Positions 27,668 through 38,608 of a DNA stretch of 64,000 nt are shown piece by piece. The stretch lies in NCBI RefSeq assembly GCF_008728965.1, contig NZ_VSMC01000003.1, positions 1 through 64,000 on the forward strand. The letters are read 5' to 3'. Under the pieces are notes generated by a model that was given only the letters and a program-made list of their open reading frames with translations, was not told where the DNA came from and searched no databases. The DNA comes from Heminiphilus faecis (GTDB lineage Bacteria > Bacteroidota > Bacteroidia > Bacteroidales > Muribaculaceae). The position numbers were made by a program, and so were the translations under genes. Each line of letters starts with the position of its first letter. Positions within the stretch are counted from its first letter, which is position 1.

Positions 27668-27685
27668 CGTTATAACTTCATAACG
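27668..27685. promoter_or_regulatory. Possible operator upstream of glpK
   Basis: CGTTAT, six bases, ATAACG form a short dyad about 40 bases before glpK. It could be an operator for glycerol control, but dyads this short arise by chance. Confidence 0.2.
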
Positions 27686-27723
27686 TAAACACATTTAGTT
27701 ACTTTAAATCATTTCATATCATT

Positions 27724-29238
27724 ATGACACTTGATAACACAAAGGGGCAATACATACTGTCCCTCGATCAGGGGACAAGCAGTTCCCGCGCTATCGTATT
27801 TGACCGCTCGGGCTCAATCTGCTCCGTGGCCCAGCGTGAATTTGAACAAATATTTCCCCAATCGGGGTGGGTGGAGCATGATCCCCACCAGATATGGGCT
27901 TCACAAGCTTCTGTCATCGCCGAAGCCATTTCGAAGATAGACATCAACGGCAAAAACATTGCGGCGATAGGTATAACCAACCAACGCGAGACCACCATAG
28001 TATGGGACTGTGACACAGACGAACCGATATACAACGCTATCGTATGGCAGGACCGACGCACAGCCGATTACTGCGACCAGCTGCGCGAGGAGGGCCTCGT
28101 CGAGATGATACGTTCAAAAACTGGTCTTATCCTTGACGCCTATTTCAGCGCCACCAAGATAAAATGGATTCTTGACAATGTGCCGGGAGCCCGTAAACGT
28201 GCCGAACAGGGCAAACTGATGTTCGGCACCGTCGACTCATGGCTCATATGGCGACTTACGCGCGGCGAGGTACACGTGACAGACGTAACCAACGCATCAC
28301 GTACTATGCTTTTCAACATACACTCGCTTGAATGGGACAAAGAACTTCTGGAACTCTTCGACATACCGCTGTCAATGATGCCAGAAGTAAAATCGTCAAG
28401 TGAAGTATACGGTTATACTACCACAACCATTTTCGCCCACAAAGTACCTATTGCAGGCATCGCAGGCGATCAGCAGGCCGCGCTTTTCGGGCAGATGTGT
28501 ATCGAGCCCGGCTCTGTAAAAAACACCTACGGCACCGGATGCTTCCTGCTTATGAATACAGGCAACCGCCCCATAGAGTCAAAAAACAAGCTCCTGACCA
28601 CAATCGCGTGGAAGATAGGCGACAAAGTTTCGTATGCCCTTGAAGGATCCATATTTGTCGGAGGCTCCGTAGTACAATGGCTCCGCGACGGGCTCAAGTG
28701 CATAAGCAGTTCAGCCGATGTCGAAGCTCTTGCCGCATCGGTTGATGATACAGACGGTGTATATTTCGTACCAGCTCTCACCGGACTTGGCGCTCCATAT
28801 TGGGACCAATATGCCCGTGGAGCCATAAGCGGCATAAGCCGAGGCACCACTACCGCCCATATAGCACGCGCGGCACTCGAAGGCATAGCATACCAGACCT
28901 ATGATATTGTAAAGGCTATGGAGAGAGACTGCGGATTGCCCATAACCAACCTCAAAGTCGACGGCGGCGCATCGCGCAACAATCTACTCATGCAGTTCCA
29001 AAGCAATATTCTCGCTACCGAGGTACTGCGTCCACGCATTACTGAGACCACCGCTCTCGGAGCCGCATATCTTGCGGGTCTTGCCATCGGGTTCTGGCCG
29101 AGCCTTGACGAAATAAAGGCCCAATGGCAGGTAGAACGCACGTTTGACCCGTCGGGTGACGAGGCCAAGGTGACATCGAAAATCAACGGCTGGCACAATG
29201 CAGTTAACCGCGTACTCTCAGAGTATTCACAGAAATAA
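27724..29238 (+). CDS. glpK: Glycerol kinase
   Basis: A 504-residue FGGY-family kinase that phosphorylates glycerol to glycerol 3-phosphate. Motifs: [16 protein letters not shown] near residues 13-28, [11 protein letters not shown] near 86-96, [10 protein letters not shown] with the glycerol-binding Arg, [15 protein letters not shown] near 242-256, and [16 protein letters not shown] near 411-426. Length matches the family. It is followed after 14 bases by the glycerol channel gene, so uptake and trapping are one operon. Confidence 0.95.
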   Translation: MTLDNTKGQYILSLDQGTSSSRAIVFDRSGSICSVAQREFEQIFPQSGWVEHDPHQIWASQASVIAEAISKIDINGKNIAAIGITNQRETTIVWDCDTDEPIYNAIVWQDRRTADYCDQLREEGLVEMIRSKTGLILDAYFSATKIKWILDNVPGARKRAEQGKLMFGTVDSWLIWRLTRGEVHVTDVTNASRTMLFNIHSLEWDKELLELFDIPLSMMPEVKSSSEVYGYTTTTIFAHKVPIAGIAGDQQAALFGQMCIEPGSVKNTYGTGCFLLMNTGNRPIESKNKLLTTIAWKIGDKVSYALEGSIFVGGSVVQWLRDGLKCISSSADVEALAASVDDTDGVYFVPALTGLGAPYWDQYARGAISGISRGTTTAHIARAALEGIAYQTYDIVKAMERDCGLPITNLKVDGGASRNNLLMQFQSNILATEVLRPRITETTALGAAYLAGLAIGFWPSLDEIKAQWQVERTFDPSGDEAKVTSKINGWHNAVNRVLSEYSQK

Positions 29239-29252
29239 CAAAAGGAGCAGTC

Positions 29253-29996
29253 ATGGAAGTACCACTGTTTATACAATGTGTATTTGAATTTTTAGGCACA
29301 CTCATACTTGTTGTTCTCGGATGCGGTGTAGTGGCTTGTGTAAGCCTGCGAAAATCAAAAGGCGAAAGTGCAGGATGGATTGTAGTCACACTCGCGTGGG
29401 GCCTTGCCGTAATGTGCGGAGTGCTCATTGCCGGTCCTTATTCAGGAGCACACCTTAATCCAGCTGTCACACTCGGACTGGCGGCCGCGGGAAAATTTCC
29501 GTGGACTTATGTCATACCGTTTATAGTGGCTCAGATACTCGGAGGCATGCTAGGCGCCATGTTGGTATATGTATTTTACAAAGACCATTTCGACGCCACC
29601 GAAGATGCGGAGTCAAAACTCGGAGTATTCTCCACCATTCCGGCCATACGTAACCACAGCCGCAATCTTATAAGCGAAATCATCGGTACATTTGTACTCG
29701 TACTCGTCATATTGTTCATAGGCGATGAAGGCAACTCCTCGCAGGTCGGGCTCGGCAGTATCGGCGCCCTGCCTGTGGCTCTACTTGTCGTGGCTATCGG
29801 CATGTCGCTCGGCGGCACTACCGGATATGCGATAAATCCGGCACGTGACCTCGGACCGCGAATAGCCCATGCATTGCTCCCCATAAAAGGAAAAGGCTCA
29901 AGTCAATGGAGTTATAGCTGGATTCCCATAGTGGGACCGCTTCTTGGCGGAGTCATCGCCGCACTCCTATATTGCGCCATAAAGGCTATGATGTAG
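29253..29996 (+). CDS. glpF: Glycerol uptake facilitator (MIP/aquaglyceroporin)
   Basis: A 247-residue channel with six membrane helices and both half-helix NPA motifs: SGAHLNPAVTLGLA near residues 66-79 and GYAINPARDLGPR near 191-203. The residue after the second NPA motif is Arg followed by Asp, as in glycerol-conducting members. A preceding AAAAGGAG at 29239-29246 is a good ribosome-binding site. It lets glycerol enter for glycerol kinase, encoded just upstream. Confidence 0.93.
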   Translation: MEVPLFIQCVFEFLGTLILVVLGCGVVACVSLRKSKGESAGWIVVTLAWGLAVMCGVLIAGPYSGAHLNPAVTLGLAAAGKFPWTYVIPFIVAQILGGMLGAMLVYVFYKDHFDATEDAESKLGVFSTIPAIRNHSRNLISEIIGTFVLVLVILFIGDEGNSSQVGLGSIGALPVALLVVAIGMSLGGTTGYAINPARDLGPRIAHALLPIKGKGSSQWSYSWIPIVGPLLGGVIAALLYCAIKAMM

Positions 29997-30008
29997 CACT
30001 ACATAGCA

Positions 30009-31262
30009 TCAATCGCCCAACATACGGCCCGGAAGACAATCGACAAGATACTTCCGGGCTTTTTCCCATGGTACGTATATTTCTTCCGAGCCGACCAACA
30101 AGTCTACAGGTACCTCGTTGAGGTCGGTGCGGAGGTACATACGCCCGCTGTCGGAACGAAACAGAATAAGCTGCAGATTAGAAGCCATCGGTACAACACG
30201 GAAGTTACACCAATGACGTGACACAAGCGAAAAATCATCGGTCATATAGTAACATCCCGGCAAGTGCATAAGCGACAACAAAGGCATCAGAGTCTCGGCA
30301 TGTCCGAACCGCAGTTGCACATACGCATCATTGTGTCCGGTAATAACGCTATCAATACTGTTTATAATCTCGCCAAGAAGCGGAGACGCGATGTCGGCCG
30401 GCAACTTGGACACGGTCGACGCCGTACGCGTAAGATACTGACTCAGATTATTGCATGACCATAGACGGCTATACTCCTCCTCTGTCATGAACTCGGCAAT
30501 GTCCACATTGTAACTCATAGCGCCGAGCGATGACAAAAAACCGTATTCGGTCAGCGCGAAGTCGCGAAGCTGTTTTTCGGTAGCGCAACATCCGTCACCA
30601 AGCGCCCGTACAGCCGGAGTCACAGGAGCATTATCATCAAAAAAGCGTTCATATATGTCATGATACGGCTCCCTCTCACGATAGCGCACATAACTGCTGT
30701 CGACTTCAAAAGGCCTTAACAGCCGCGAAGTCACAGGTCCCGACTCGGTGTATATATTCATACGGCGGTGCTCTATAGCCAATTGATGGGTAAACGCATC
30801 CATGCTCATCACACAGCGGGGCACATAAGAAGCCATAGCTGTGACGCGACCGCGTACAAAAAGTTCGGGAAAGCTGCGGTACATACGGCGGGCTATACCC
30901 TCCTGCTCCGCCATACCCAGAGAATCAAGCATGCCCCATCGGCCTTCGCACATGGTCAGCACATCATCGACTATCGACAGCAACTTACGGCCTACAGGCG
31001 TTATACTTCCGAGCGAGTCGGCTTTTAAAAGAGCACTCTTCAATTTCATGGCACGTGCGTCTGAAGAAGGATACCGTGCACCATGACGACCTACATGACT
31101 GATCATAACAGGCTTCAATGTGTCGGGATATGCCGCTCTTGCCGACGGTATAGAATATGGCATGGCACTTCCTGCATACTCCGTCATAGTATAGTTAAAA
31201 TCACCGGCAAAAACTGAAGTAACCGAAATTATTGCCGCAAACAGTACAGTTATACTCTTCAT
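30009..31262 (-). CDS. Periplasmic histidine-type phosphatase (phytase/acid phosphatase branch)
   Basis: About 417 residues beginning MKSITVLFAAIISVTSVFAG, a signal peptide, so it works in the periplasm or outside. The catalytic motif ISHVGRHGARYPSS near residues 54-67 is the RHGxRxP signature with the phosphohistidine; VQLRFGHAETLMPLL later supplies the proton-donor region (HAE). This is branch 2 of the histidine phosphatases, which includes acid phosphatases, phytases and MINPP-like enzymes; in gut Bacteroidales MINPP-type phytases are likely relatives. An upstream ATG at 31301 would overlap the divergent gene and lack a signal peptide at the start, so it is not used. Confidence 0.8.
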   Translation of the reverse strand: MKSITVLFAAIISVTSVFAGDFNYTMTEYAGSAMPYSIPSARAAYPDTLKPVMISHVGRHGARYPSSDARAMKLKSALLKADSLGSITPVGRKLLSIVDDVLTMCEGRWGMLDSLGMAEQEGIARRMYRSFPELFVRGRVTAMASYVPRCVMSMDAFTHQLAIEHRRMNIYTESGPVTSRLLRPFEVDSSYVRYREREPYHDIYERFFDDNAPVTPAVRALGDGCCATEKQLRDFALTEYGFLSSLGAMSYNVDIAEFMTEEEYSRLWSCNNLSQYLTRTASTVSKLPADIASPLLGEIINSIDSVITGHNDAYVQLRFGHAETLMPLLSLMHLPGCYYMTDDFSLVSRHWCNFRVVPMASNLQLILFRSDSGRMYLRTDLNEVPVDLLVGSEEIYVPWEKARKYLVDCLPGRMLGD

Positions 31263-31293
31263 TGTTTTTAAATTTGCAAAAAAGTCTGCATCC

Positions 31294-31566
31294 ATGAGCA
31301 TACCCTCTCATATATTAAATCTCATAGAGAATAACGCTGTCGACGAAGCTATTGTTTCGCTAGACAGGTTTATCGAGGAATCGGGCGACTCAGCCGAGGC
31401 CTATTTTCAGCGTGGCAAACTCCACTGGCAGGCAGGCCACCGTCGCGAGGCCATAAACGACTACCACCGTGCAGTCGACATAGATTCTGCCAGTCCGGCC
31501 CGCGAAGCCCTGCGCCTTTCCATGTCAATCATGAACTTCTATAACACGGATCTTTACAATCCGTAA
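31294..31566 (+). CDS. Small tetratricopeptide-repeat protein
   Basis: A 90-residue protein with about two TPR units: NAVDEAIVSLDRFIEESGDSAEAYFQRGKLHW and REAINDYHRAVDIDSASPAREALRL carry the spaced Ala, Gly, Tyr and Pro of the motif. Such proteins are adaptors; the partner is unknown. It is divergent from the phosphatase gene by about 30 bases and is followed by a bidirectional terminator. Confidence 0.7.
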   Translation: MSIPSHILNLIENNAVDEAIVSLDRFIEESGDSAEAYFQRGKLHWQAGHRREAINDYHRAVDIDSASPAREALRLSMSIMNFYNTDLYNP

Positions 31567-31592
31567 CCTGCGCCGGGATATAATATAAGGCA

Positions 31593-31627
31593 GCCTGCCG
31601 GAAGAAAGAATCAATACTCCGGCAGGC
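31593..31627. terminator. Bidirectional terminator
   Basis: GCCTGCCGGA and TCCGGCAGGC, perfect 10-base arms with a 15-base loop, between the TPR gene (+) and the GlsB-like gene (-). Confidence 0.6.
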
Positions 31628-31657
31628 CGATGTCAGTATACTTTATGACAATAGACG

Positions 31658-31909
31658 CTAACGTGACGACGATCGGCTTATAAGCCCGACAATCCACAGT
31701 AGCACTATAGCACCTATCACCGATGTTATGAGGCTACCGATAATGCCGCCTGCGGTAATGCCAATAAGGCTGAACAGCCATCCGCCGAGCACACCGCCTA
31801 TTATACCCACTATAAGATTCACTATAAGGCCAAATCCGCCTCCACGCATTAACTTGCCAGCAACGAAGCCGGAGACTATTCCAATAAGAATGTACCAGAT
31901 AAAATTCAT
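31658..31909 (-). CDS. GlsB/YeaQ/YmgE family membrane protein
   Basis: An 83-residue, Gly-rich protein with three short hydrophobic helices: MNFIWYILIGIVSGFVAGKL, GLIVNLIVGIIGGVLGGWL and IIGSLITSVIGAIVLLWIVGL. This matches the transglycosylase-associated GlsB/YeaQ/YmgE family, small inner-membrane proteins linked to general stress. The molecular role is unknown. It stands alone and is convergent with the TPR gene. Confidence 0.85.
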   Translation of the reverse strand: MNFIWYILIGIVSGFVAGKLMRGGGFGLIVNLIVGIIGGVLGGWLFSLIGITAGGIIGSLITSVIGAIVLLWIVGLISRSSSR

Positions 31910-32221
31910 ATTCTCTAAATTTTTAAGGCCGGTTCCGGTCTGTCAGTAAGGCGCCCCCGCACCCGGCAATGTTCTATATCGAAACGACCCTACATTTAAA
32001 CTTGTTCACGGCATCAGCCTAATAATTTTGAACCGACACCGTCACAACACATTAAATAGCTATGGAAATTCCTAACAATAAACGATTTGTTTAAGTTTTT
32101 TTCGGCGAAACCTTTGCCATTAAGTAAATTATCACTACCTTTGCACCGCTTTTCGTAATCTCTGGCAAGACATGCAGCTTGCTATATTGCGTATTATTAA
32201 CATTTTAACATTCAATCAAAA
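31910..32221. other. Intergenic region before rplS
   Basis: About 310 bases with the rplS promoter at 32113-32143 and a leader of about 70 bases before the start codon. No gene was seen. The leader may hold an autoregulatory structure of the kind some L19 genes have, but none was folded here. Confidence 0.5.
32113..32143 (+). promoter_or_regulatory. Promoter of rplS (consensus -33 and -7)
   Basis: TTTG at 32113-32116, 19 bases, then TACCTTTG at 32136-32143: an ideal Bacteroidetes sigma-ABfr promoter. Transcription should start near 32150. Confidence 0.8.
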
Positions 32222-32572
32222 ATGGATTTAATCAAAGTTGCTGAAGAAGCATTTGCCACCGGCAAGCAGCATCCGGAATTCGGTCCCGGCGATACCATCA
32301 CCGTAGCTTACCGTATCAAAGAGGGTAACAAGGAGCGTATCCAGCAATACCGCGGCGTAGTAATCCGCATCTCAGGCGACGGAGAAAAGAAGCGTTTCAC
32401 TGTACGTAAGATGAGCGACAACATCGGCGTAGAGCGTATATTCCCTATCGAATCTCCGTTTATCGACTCTATAACCGTAAACAAATACGGTAAAGTACGT
32501 CGTGCTAAACTTTACTATCTCCGCAACCTTACCGGCAAGAAAGCTCGTATCAAAGAGCGTCGCATAAAGTAA
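32222..32572 (+). CDS. rplS: 50S ribosomal protein L19
   Basis: A 116-residue ribosomal protein of the large subunit. [52 protein letters not shown] and [25 protein letters not shown] match L19 along the full length. It is transcribed alone from a strong promoter and followed by a strong terminator. Confidence 0.97.
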   Translation: MDLIKVAEEAFATGKQHPEFGPGDTITVAYRIKEGNKERIQQYRGVVIRISGDGEKKRFTVRKMSDNIGVERIFPIESPFIDSITVNKYGKVRRAKLYYLRNLTGKKARIKERRIK

Positions 32573-32594
32573 TCAACGACATTGCCAAATCACA

Positions 32595-32633
32595 TATAAC
32601 AATGCCCGGCTCATAAAGTCGGGCATTGTTATA
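32595..32633 (+). terminator. rplS terminator
   Basis: TATAACAATGCCCG and CGGGCATTGTTATA, perfect 14-base arms with an 11-base loop. It may also end the convergent small membrane gene at 32649. Confidence 0.8.
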
Positions 32634-32648
32634 TACTTTAAAAGCATA

Positions 32649-32924
32649 TTACTCGATATCATCGTCATCATCATCGCGACGAGGCGATACGACATACAAT
32701 ATCCATAAGAAAAACGCACACATGACAGCCGCGGCACCAAGCGATACGGCCTGCATGGCAGACGAGTCGCCAATCAAAATAAACACCCACCCGCCTAACA
32801 ATGCACCACATATACCTACACACACCGCAAAGGCGGTGCTTCTTATCTTAGGCACCAGACGGCCTACCATGAAACCGCCTATAATACCGATGATTGTCCA
32901 TACAATCCAAAGTGATCCGGCCAT
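32649..32924 (-). CDS. Small membrane protein with acidic tail
   Basis: A 91-residue protein with three hydrophobic segments (SLWIVWTIIGIIGGFMVGRLV, AFAVCVGICGALLGGWVFILI, VMCAFFLWILYVV) and a tail of six Asp. The first two segments resemble the GlsB/YeaQ family, of which a clear member lies 1 kb away, but the third is different. Function unknown. Confidence 0.6.
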   Translation of the reverse strand: MAGSLWIVWTIIGIIGGFMVGRLVPKIRSTAFAVCVGICGALLGGWVFILIGDSSAMQAVSLGAAAVMCAFFLWILYVVSPRRDDDDDDIE

Positions 32925-32954
32925 AACTCTGTTTTTTTAATTTCTCACATGATA

Positions 32955-33065
32955 TCAAGCGCTCCAGTACTCAAATATGGTGAGCCACACCAGCAGCAGA
33001 GCAATCAGTATGCTTACCCCTATCCAAAGCCAAACGGCCACGCGATCTTGCTTTTCTCTCTTCAT
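32955..33065 (-). CDS. Very small single-span membrane protein (36 aa)
   Basis: Start ATG at 33065, stop TGA at 32955-32957. The product begins MKREKQDRVAVWLW and continues with one hydrophobic helix IGVSILIALLLVWLTIF, ending EYWSA. A charged basic N-terminus before one helix is typical of real small membrane proteins. It lies in tandem with the 91-residue membrane protein, 30 bases upstream of it. It could also be chance. Confidence 0.5.
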   Translation of the reverse strand: MKREKQDRVAVWLWIGVSILIALLLVWLTIFEYWSA

Positions 33066-33185
33066 AGTTACCACAATTAAATAGTCGATTAAAGTGCCGG
33101 CCGAAAGCCTGACACTTTAAATCTATAACAATCGCAGCGCCCAATAGTTTTTCAACCATAGAAGTAAGAGTAAAACCCGATAAGA

Positions 33186-33566
33186 TCAACAACCTATAGC
33201 ACGGCGGAGAGTGTCCACCTGAGTCTCCCACAGCTCCTTGCTGTCATCGAGTTCATCAGGTTCGGCATAATCGGTGACAATCAAAGTGGTATCATCGGTC
33301 ATCTCGTTGACACTGATGCTCATCTCGAAATATGCACGCGACGTCTCGTCATCCCACCTGAAACGTATAGACAAACCGTCGCGTCTGCCTATGACAGTAG
33401 CACACTGCTCCTGTCCGTTCCACTCAAACACGTATTTCTTACCTGCGACACTCACAGCGTCGGCAAACCATTCCTTAAGCCCTGTAGCCGAAGATATATA
33501 ACTCCACAAAAGGCTTACCGGCACACTGCGCATGGCAAACTCAAGACGAAATTTCTGCTTTTCCAT
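33186..33566 (-). CDS. START/SRPBCC-like domain protein (AHSA1-related)
   Basis: A 126-residue single-domain protein. FAMRSVPVSLLWSYISSATGLKEWFADAV near residues 10-38 is the opening helix-strand pattern of SRPBCC proteins, and the ending LWETQVDTLRRAIGC is the long C-terminal helix. Such domains bind hydrophobic ligands in a deep cavity; the ligand is unknown. This short form is widespread in Bacteroidales. Confidence 0.75.
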   Translation of the reverse strand: MEKQKFRLEFAMRSVPVSLLWSYISSATGLKEWFADAVSVAGKKYVFEWNGQEQCATVIGRRDGLSIRFRWDDETSRAYFEMSISVNEMTDDTTLIVTDYAEPDELDDSKELWETQVDTLRRAIGC

Positions 33567-33651
33567 AACTATCGTTTTATGATAAGCTTAATCCACAGAT
33601 GCGAAATAAATATTTTCCCGCGATACTGACAAATATCTTACGGAATTTATG

Positions 33652-33659
33652 TATATTTG
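33652..33659 (+). promoter_or_regulatory. Promoter -7 element for aldolase gene
   Basis: TATATTTG, an exact consensus match. The leader from near 33665 to the ATG at 33729 is about 65 bases. The -33 box is weak. Confidence 0.55.
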
Positions 33660-33728
33660 CACCCGTAAAATGCCCTAAAGGCATTAAGAGGCATACATAG
33701 ATTTATTCACCAAAATACTAAAAAATTC

Positions 33729-34724
33729 ATGGTAAGTTACAAAGACCTCGGCTTGGTCAACACTCGTGAGATGTTTGCTAAAGCCATCAAGGGCGGATAT
33801 GCCGTTCCCGCTTTCAACTTCAACAACATGGAACAGCTTCAGGCCATCATCAAGGCTGCTGCTGAAGACCGTTCACCAGTTATCCTTCAGGTATCTAAGG
33901 GCGCACGCAACTACGCCAACCCCATTCTGCTCCGCTACATGGCACAGGGTGCCGTAGAATATGCAAAGAGCCTCGGATGGGAAAATCCCCAGATATGCCT
34001 TCACCTCGACCACGGTGACAGCTACGAGATTTGCAAAGACTGCATCGACCACGGCTTCTCATCGGTTATGATTGACGGTTCACATCTCCCCTATGAAGAA
34101 AACGTAGCTCTTACAAAGAAAGTCGTTGAATACGCTCATCAGTTTGATGTTACTGTAGAAGGCGAACTTGGCGTACTTGCCGGTGTTGAGGACGAAGTTT
34201 CTTCCGACCACCACACCTATACCGACCCCGAAGAAGTTATCGACTTCGCTACTCGTACAGGTTGCGACAGCCTCGCTATATCAATCGGTACTTCTCACGG
34301 AGCTTACAAGTTCACTCCCGAGCAGTGCACCCGCAACGCCGAGGGTAAACTCGTTCCCCCGCCTTTGGCATTTGAAGTGCTCGACGCCGTTATGGAGAAA
34401 CTCCCCGGCTTCCCCATCGTTCTCCACGGTTCATCATCAGTTCCTCAGGAGTATGTAGACATGATCAACCACTACGGTGGCAAATTGCCCGACGCTATCG
34501 GTATACCCGAAGAAGAGCTCCGCAAAGCAGCCAAGAGCGCCGTATGCAAGATCAACATCGACTCTGACAGTCGTCTTGCCATGACTGCTGCCGTCCGCAA
34601 GGTCCTCTCTGAGAAACCCGCAGAATTTGACCCCCGCAAATATCTCGGTCCGGCCCGCGACGAAATGGAAAAACTCTACAAGCACAAAATCGAAAACGTG
34701 CTTGGCAGCAAGGATAAAGCATAA
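33729..34724 (+). CDS. fba: Class II fructose-1,6-bisphosphate aldolase
   Basis: A 331-residue zinc-dependent aldolase of glycolysis and gluconeogenesis, splitting fructose 1,6-bisphosphate. The barrel shows VPAFNFNNMEQLQAI, the zinc-binding HLDHGDSYE near residues 95-103, SVMIDGSHLPYEENV, VEGELGVLAGVED, SIGTSHGAYK near 200-209 and VLHGSSSVPQE near 232-242 with the second zinc His. Length and motifs support the assignment. It is a single gene between its own promoter and a 54-base palindromic terminator. Confidence 0.95.
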   Translation: MVSYKDLGLVNTREMFAKAIKGGYAVPAFNFNNMEQLQAIIKAAAEDRSPVILQVSKGARNYANPILLRYMAQGAVEYAKSLGWENPQICLHLDHGDSYEICKDCIDHGFSSVMIDGSHLPYEENVALTKKVVEYAHQFDVTVEGELGVLAGVEDEVSSDHHTYTDPEEVIDFATRTGCDSLAISIGTSHGAYKFTPEQCTRNAEGKLVPPPLAFEVLDAVMEKLPGFPIVLHGSSSVPQEYVDMINHYGGKLPDAIGIPEEELRKAAKSAVCKINIDSDSRLAMTAAVRKVLSEKPAEFDPRKYLGPARDEMEKLYKHKIENVLGSKDKA

Positions 34725-34738
34725 TATAACACAACAGC

Positions 34739-34792
34739 TTTATAAAATTAATAGAGGAGACCCAGCTGGGTCTCCTCTATTAATTTTATAAA
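34739..34792. terminator. 54-base perfect palindrome, bidirectional terminator
   Basis: Twenty-seven-base arms without mismatch or spacer (core GAGGAGACCCAGCTGGGTCT, A/T-rich ends). It sits between the aldolase gene (+) and the esterase gene (-), 7 bases from the esterase stop, and can end both. Confidence 0.85.
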
Positions 34793-34798
34793 ATGCTA

Positions 34799-36329
<1,531 letters not shown>

Positions 36330-38111
36330 ATGAACGAAGAATTAAAGAATTCTCCCATCGAAGACTTCGATTGGGACGCCTATGAAAAAGGCGACGCCGT
36401 CGGTGAAAAGAGCCGCGAAGAACTCACCAAAACTTATGATGAGTCGCTCAACACCGTAAAAGACAAAGAAGTAATCGAAGGTACCATCATCGCCCTCAAC
36501 AAGCGCGAAGCGGTGGTTAACATCGGCTACAAAAGCGACGGTATAATCCCCGTCAACGAATTCCGCTACAACCCCGACATCAAAATAGGTGACGTAGTGG
36601 AAGTATTCATCGAGAATCAGGAAGACAAGAAAGGACAACTTATCCTGTCGCACCGCAAGGCCCGCATGTCACGCTCATGGGAGCGCGTAAATCAGGCTCT
36701 TGAAAACGATGAAATCATCAAGGGTTACATCAAGTGCCGAACCAAGGGCGGTATGATTGTTGACGTGTTCGGTATCGAGGCATTCCTCCCCGGCTCTCAG
36801 ATCGATGTAAAACCCATCCGCGACTACGACATCTTTGTAGGCAAGACTATGGAGTTCAAGGTCGTGAAGATCAATCAGGAATTCAAGAACGTTGTTGTAT
36901 CGCACAAGGCTCTTATCGAAGCCGAGCTTGAGCAGCAGAAGAAAGAGATCATTTCCAAGCTTGAGCGCGGTCAGGTACTCAAAGGTGTTGTCAAGAACAT
37001 CACCACTTACGGTGTATTCATCGACCTTGGCGGTGTTGACGGTCTTATCCATATCACAGACCTCTCTTGGGGCCGCGTAAGCCATCCCGAAGAAGTGGTT
37101 AAACTTGATCAGGAACTTGACGTCGTTATCATCGACTTCGATGACGAACGCAAGCGCATAGCCCTTGGTCTGAAGCAACTTCAGCCCCATCCGTGGGATG
37201 CTCTTGACGCCGATCTCAAAGTGGGCGACAAAGTAAAAGGCAAAGTTGTCGTTATGGCTGACTACGGCGCATTTGTTGAAATCGCTCCGGGTGTAGAAGG
37301 CCTCATCCATGTATCGGAAATGTCTTGGTCACAGCACCTTCGCTCGGCTCAGGACTTCATGAAGGTAGGCGACGAGGTAGAAGCTGTAATCCTTACCCTC
37401 GACCGCGACGAGCGCAAAATGTCACTCGGCATCAAGCAGCTCAAAAACGACCCGTGGGAAAACATCGAAACCAAATACCCCATCGGAAGCAAGCACACCG
37501 CCAAAGTGCGCAACTTCACCAACTTTGGAGTATTCGTTGAGATTGAAGAGGGCGTAGACGGTCTTATCCACATCAGCGACCTCTCTTGGACCAAGAAAAT
37601 CAAACATCCGTCGGAATTCACCCACGTAGGTGCTGACATCGATGTTCAGGTTCTCGAAATAGACAAGGACAACCGTCGTCTCAGCCTCGGCCACAAGCAA
37701 CTCGAAGACAATCCTTGGGATGAACTCGAATCGGTATTTACCGTAGGCAGCATCCACAAAGGCAAGATCATCGAAATGCAGGACAAGGGCGGTGTAGTGG
37801 CTCTCCCCTACGGTGTTGAAGGTTTCGCAACCCCCAAACACCTCGTCAAGGAAGACGGCACTCAGGCTCAGGTCAATGAAGAACTTGACTTCAAGGTAAT
37901 AGAGTTCAACAAAGACAACAAGCGCATATTCCTTTCTCACAGCCGCATCTTCGAGGACGAAGCAAAGGCAGAAAAGAACGAAGCTCGCAAAGCCCGTCGT
38001 CAGAACAAGAAAGAAGAGCAGCCCGTACTCAATACAACCATTGAGCGCACTACTCTCGGTGACCTTGAGGAACTCGCAGCTCTGAAAGAAAAACTTTCAG
38101 GCAAGAATTAA
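36330..38111 (+). CDS. rpsA: 30S ribosomal protein S1
   Basis: A 593-residue S1 protein that helps recruit mRNA to the 30S subunit. After an acidic N-terminus (FDWDAYEKGD), six S1 RNA-binding repeats are visible, with characteristic segments GVVKNITTYGVFIDLGGVDGLIH, GKVVVMADYGAFVEIAPGVEGLIHVSEMSW and FTNFGVFVEIEEGVDGLIHISDLSW at about 85-residue spacing. The C-terminus is Lys/Arg/Glu rich. It is monocistronic with a strong promoter and terminator. Confidence 0.96.
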   Translation: MNEELKNSPIEDFDWDAYEKGDAVGEKSREELTKTYDESLNTVKDKEVIEGTIIALNKREAVVNIGYKSDGIIPVNEFRYNPDIKIGDVVEVFIENQEDKKGQLILSHRKARMSRSWERVNQALENDEIIKGYIKCRTKGGMIVDVFGIEAFLPGSQIDVKPIRDYDIFVGKTMEFKVVKINQEFKNVVVSHKALIEAELEQQKKEIISKLERGQVLKGVVKNITTYGVFIDLGGVDGLIHITDLSWGRVSHPEEVVKLDQELDVVIIDFDDERKRIALGLKQLQPHPWDALDADLKVGDKVKGKVVVMADYGAFVEIAPGVEGLIHVSEMSWSQHLRSAQDFMKVGDEVEAVILTLDRDERKMSLGIKQLKNDPWENIETKYPIGSKHTAKVRNFTNFGVFVEIEEGVDGLIHISDLSWTKKIKHPSEFTHVGADIDVQVLEIDKDNRRLSLGHKQLEDNPWDELESVFTVGSIHKGKIIEMQDKGGVVALPYGVEGFATPKHLVKEDGTQAQVNEELDFKVIEFNKDNKRIFLSHSRIFEDEAKAEKNEARKARRQNKKEEQPVLNTTIERTTLGDLEELAALKEKLSGKN

Positions 38112-38143
38112 TTCTAAAGAGAAATCAATTCAATAGCAAAGGC

Positions 38144-38176
38144 AAAGGCTGTGTCAACAAAATTGGCACAGCCTTT
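38144..38176 (+). terminator. rpsA terminator
   Basis: AAAGGCTGTG and CACAGCCTTT, 10-base arms with a 13-base loop that can pair further, followed by an A/T-rich tail. Confidence 0.8.
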
Positions 38177-38193
38177 ATAATTTAATAACATGC

Positions 38194-38538
38194 ATGATGT
38201 CGACACTTACACAATTACTTGAAGAGAGCCACACCTTGGGGCTTGTCATAGGCTTGAGCACATTTATTATCATCGGCCTGTTTCATCCGGTGGTAATCAA
38301 GTGCGAATATCATTTCGGAGTAAGATGCTGGTGGTGGTTTCTCGTCCTCGGCACGATATGCCTCGCACTATCCATAATGCTATATGACGTACTATGGTCA
38401 TCAATACTTGGAGTGGCCGGCTTCTCGTCATACTGGACAATAAAGGAGATATTCGAACAGCAGGAGAGAGTGCGCAAAGGCTGGTTTCCTCGTAACCCGC
38501 GACGCACCTACCCATGGGACAATCCTGAACAAAAATAA
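38194..38538 (+). CDS. DUF4491 family membrane protein
   Basis: About 114 residues with three hydrophobic helices (LVIGLSTFIIIGLFHPVVI, WWWFLVLGTICLALSIM, VLWSSILGVAGFSSYW) and a conserved cytoplasmic tail, IKEIFEQQERVRKGWFPRNPRR. FHPVVIKCEYHFG and KGWFPRNP match DUF4491. Function unknown. Confidence 0.8.
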   Translation: MMSTLTQLLEESHTLGLVIGLSTFIIIGLFHPVVIKCEYHFGVRCWWWFLVLGTICLALSIMLYDVLWSSILGVAGFSSYWTIKEIFEQQERVRKGWFPRNPRRTYPWDNPEQK

Positions 38539-38608
38539 CATTCACCCGCCGTCTACCGAACATTCCATAGACCGGCCGTCTTATAAACAAATTATTAGAA
38601 TCGCACTT

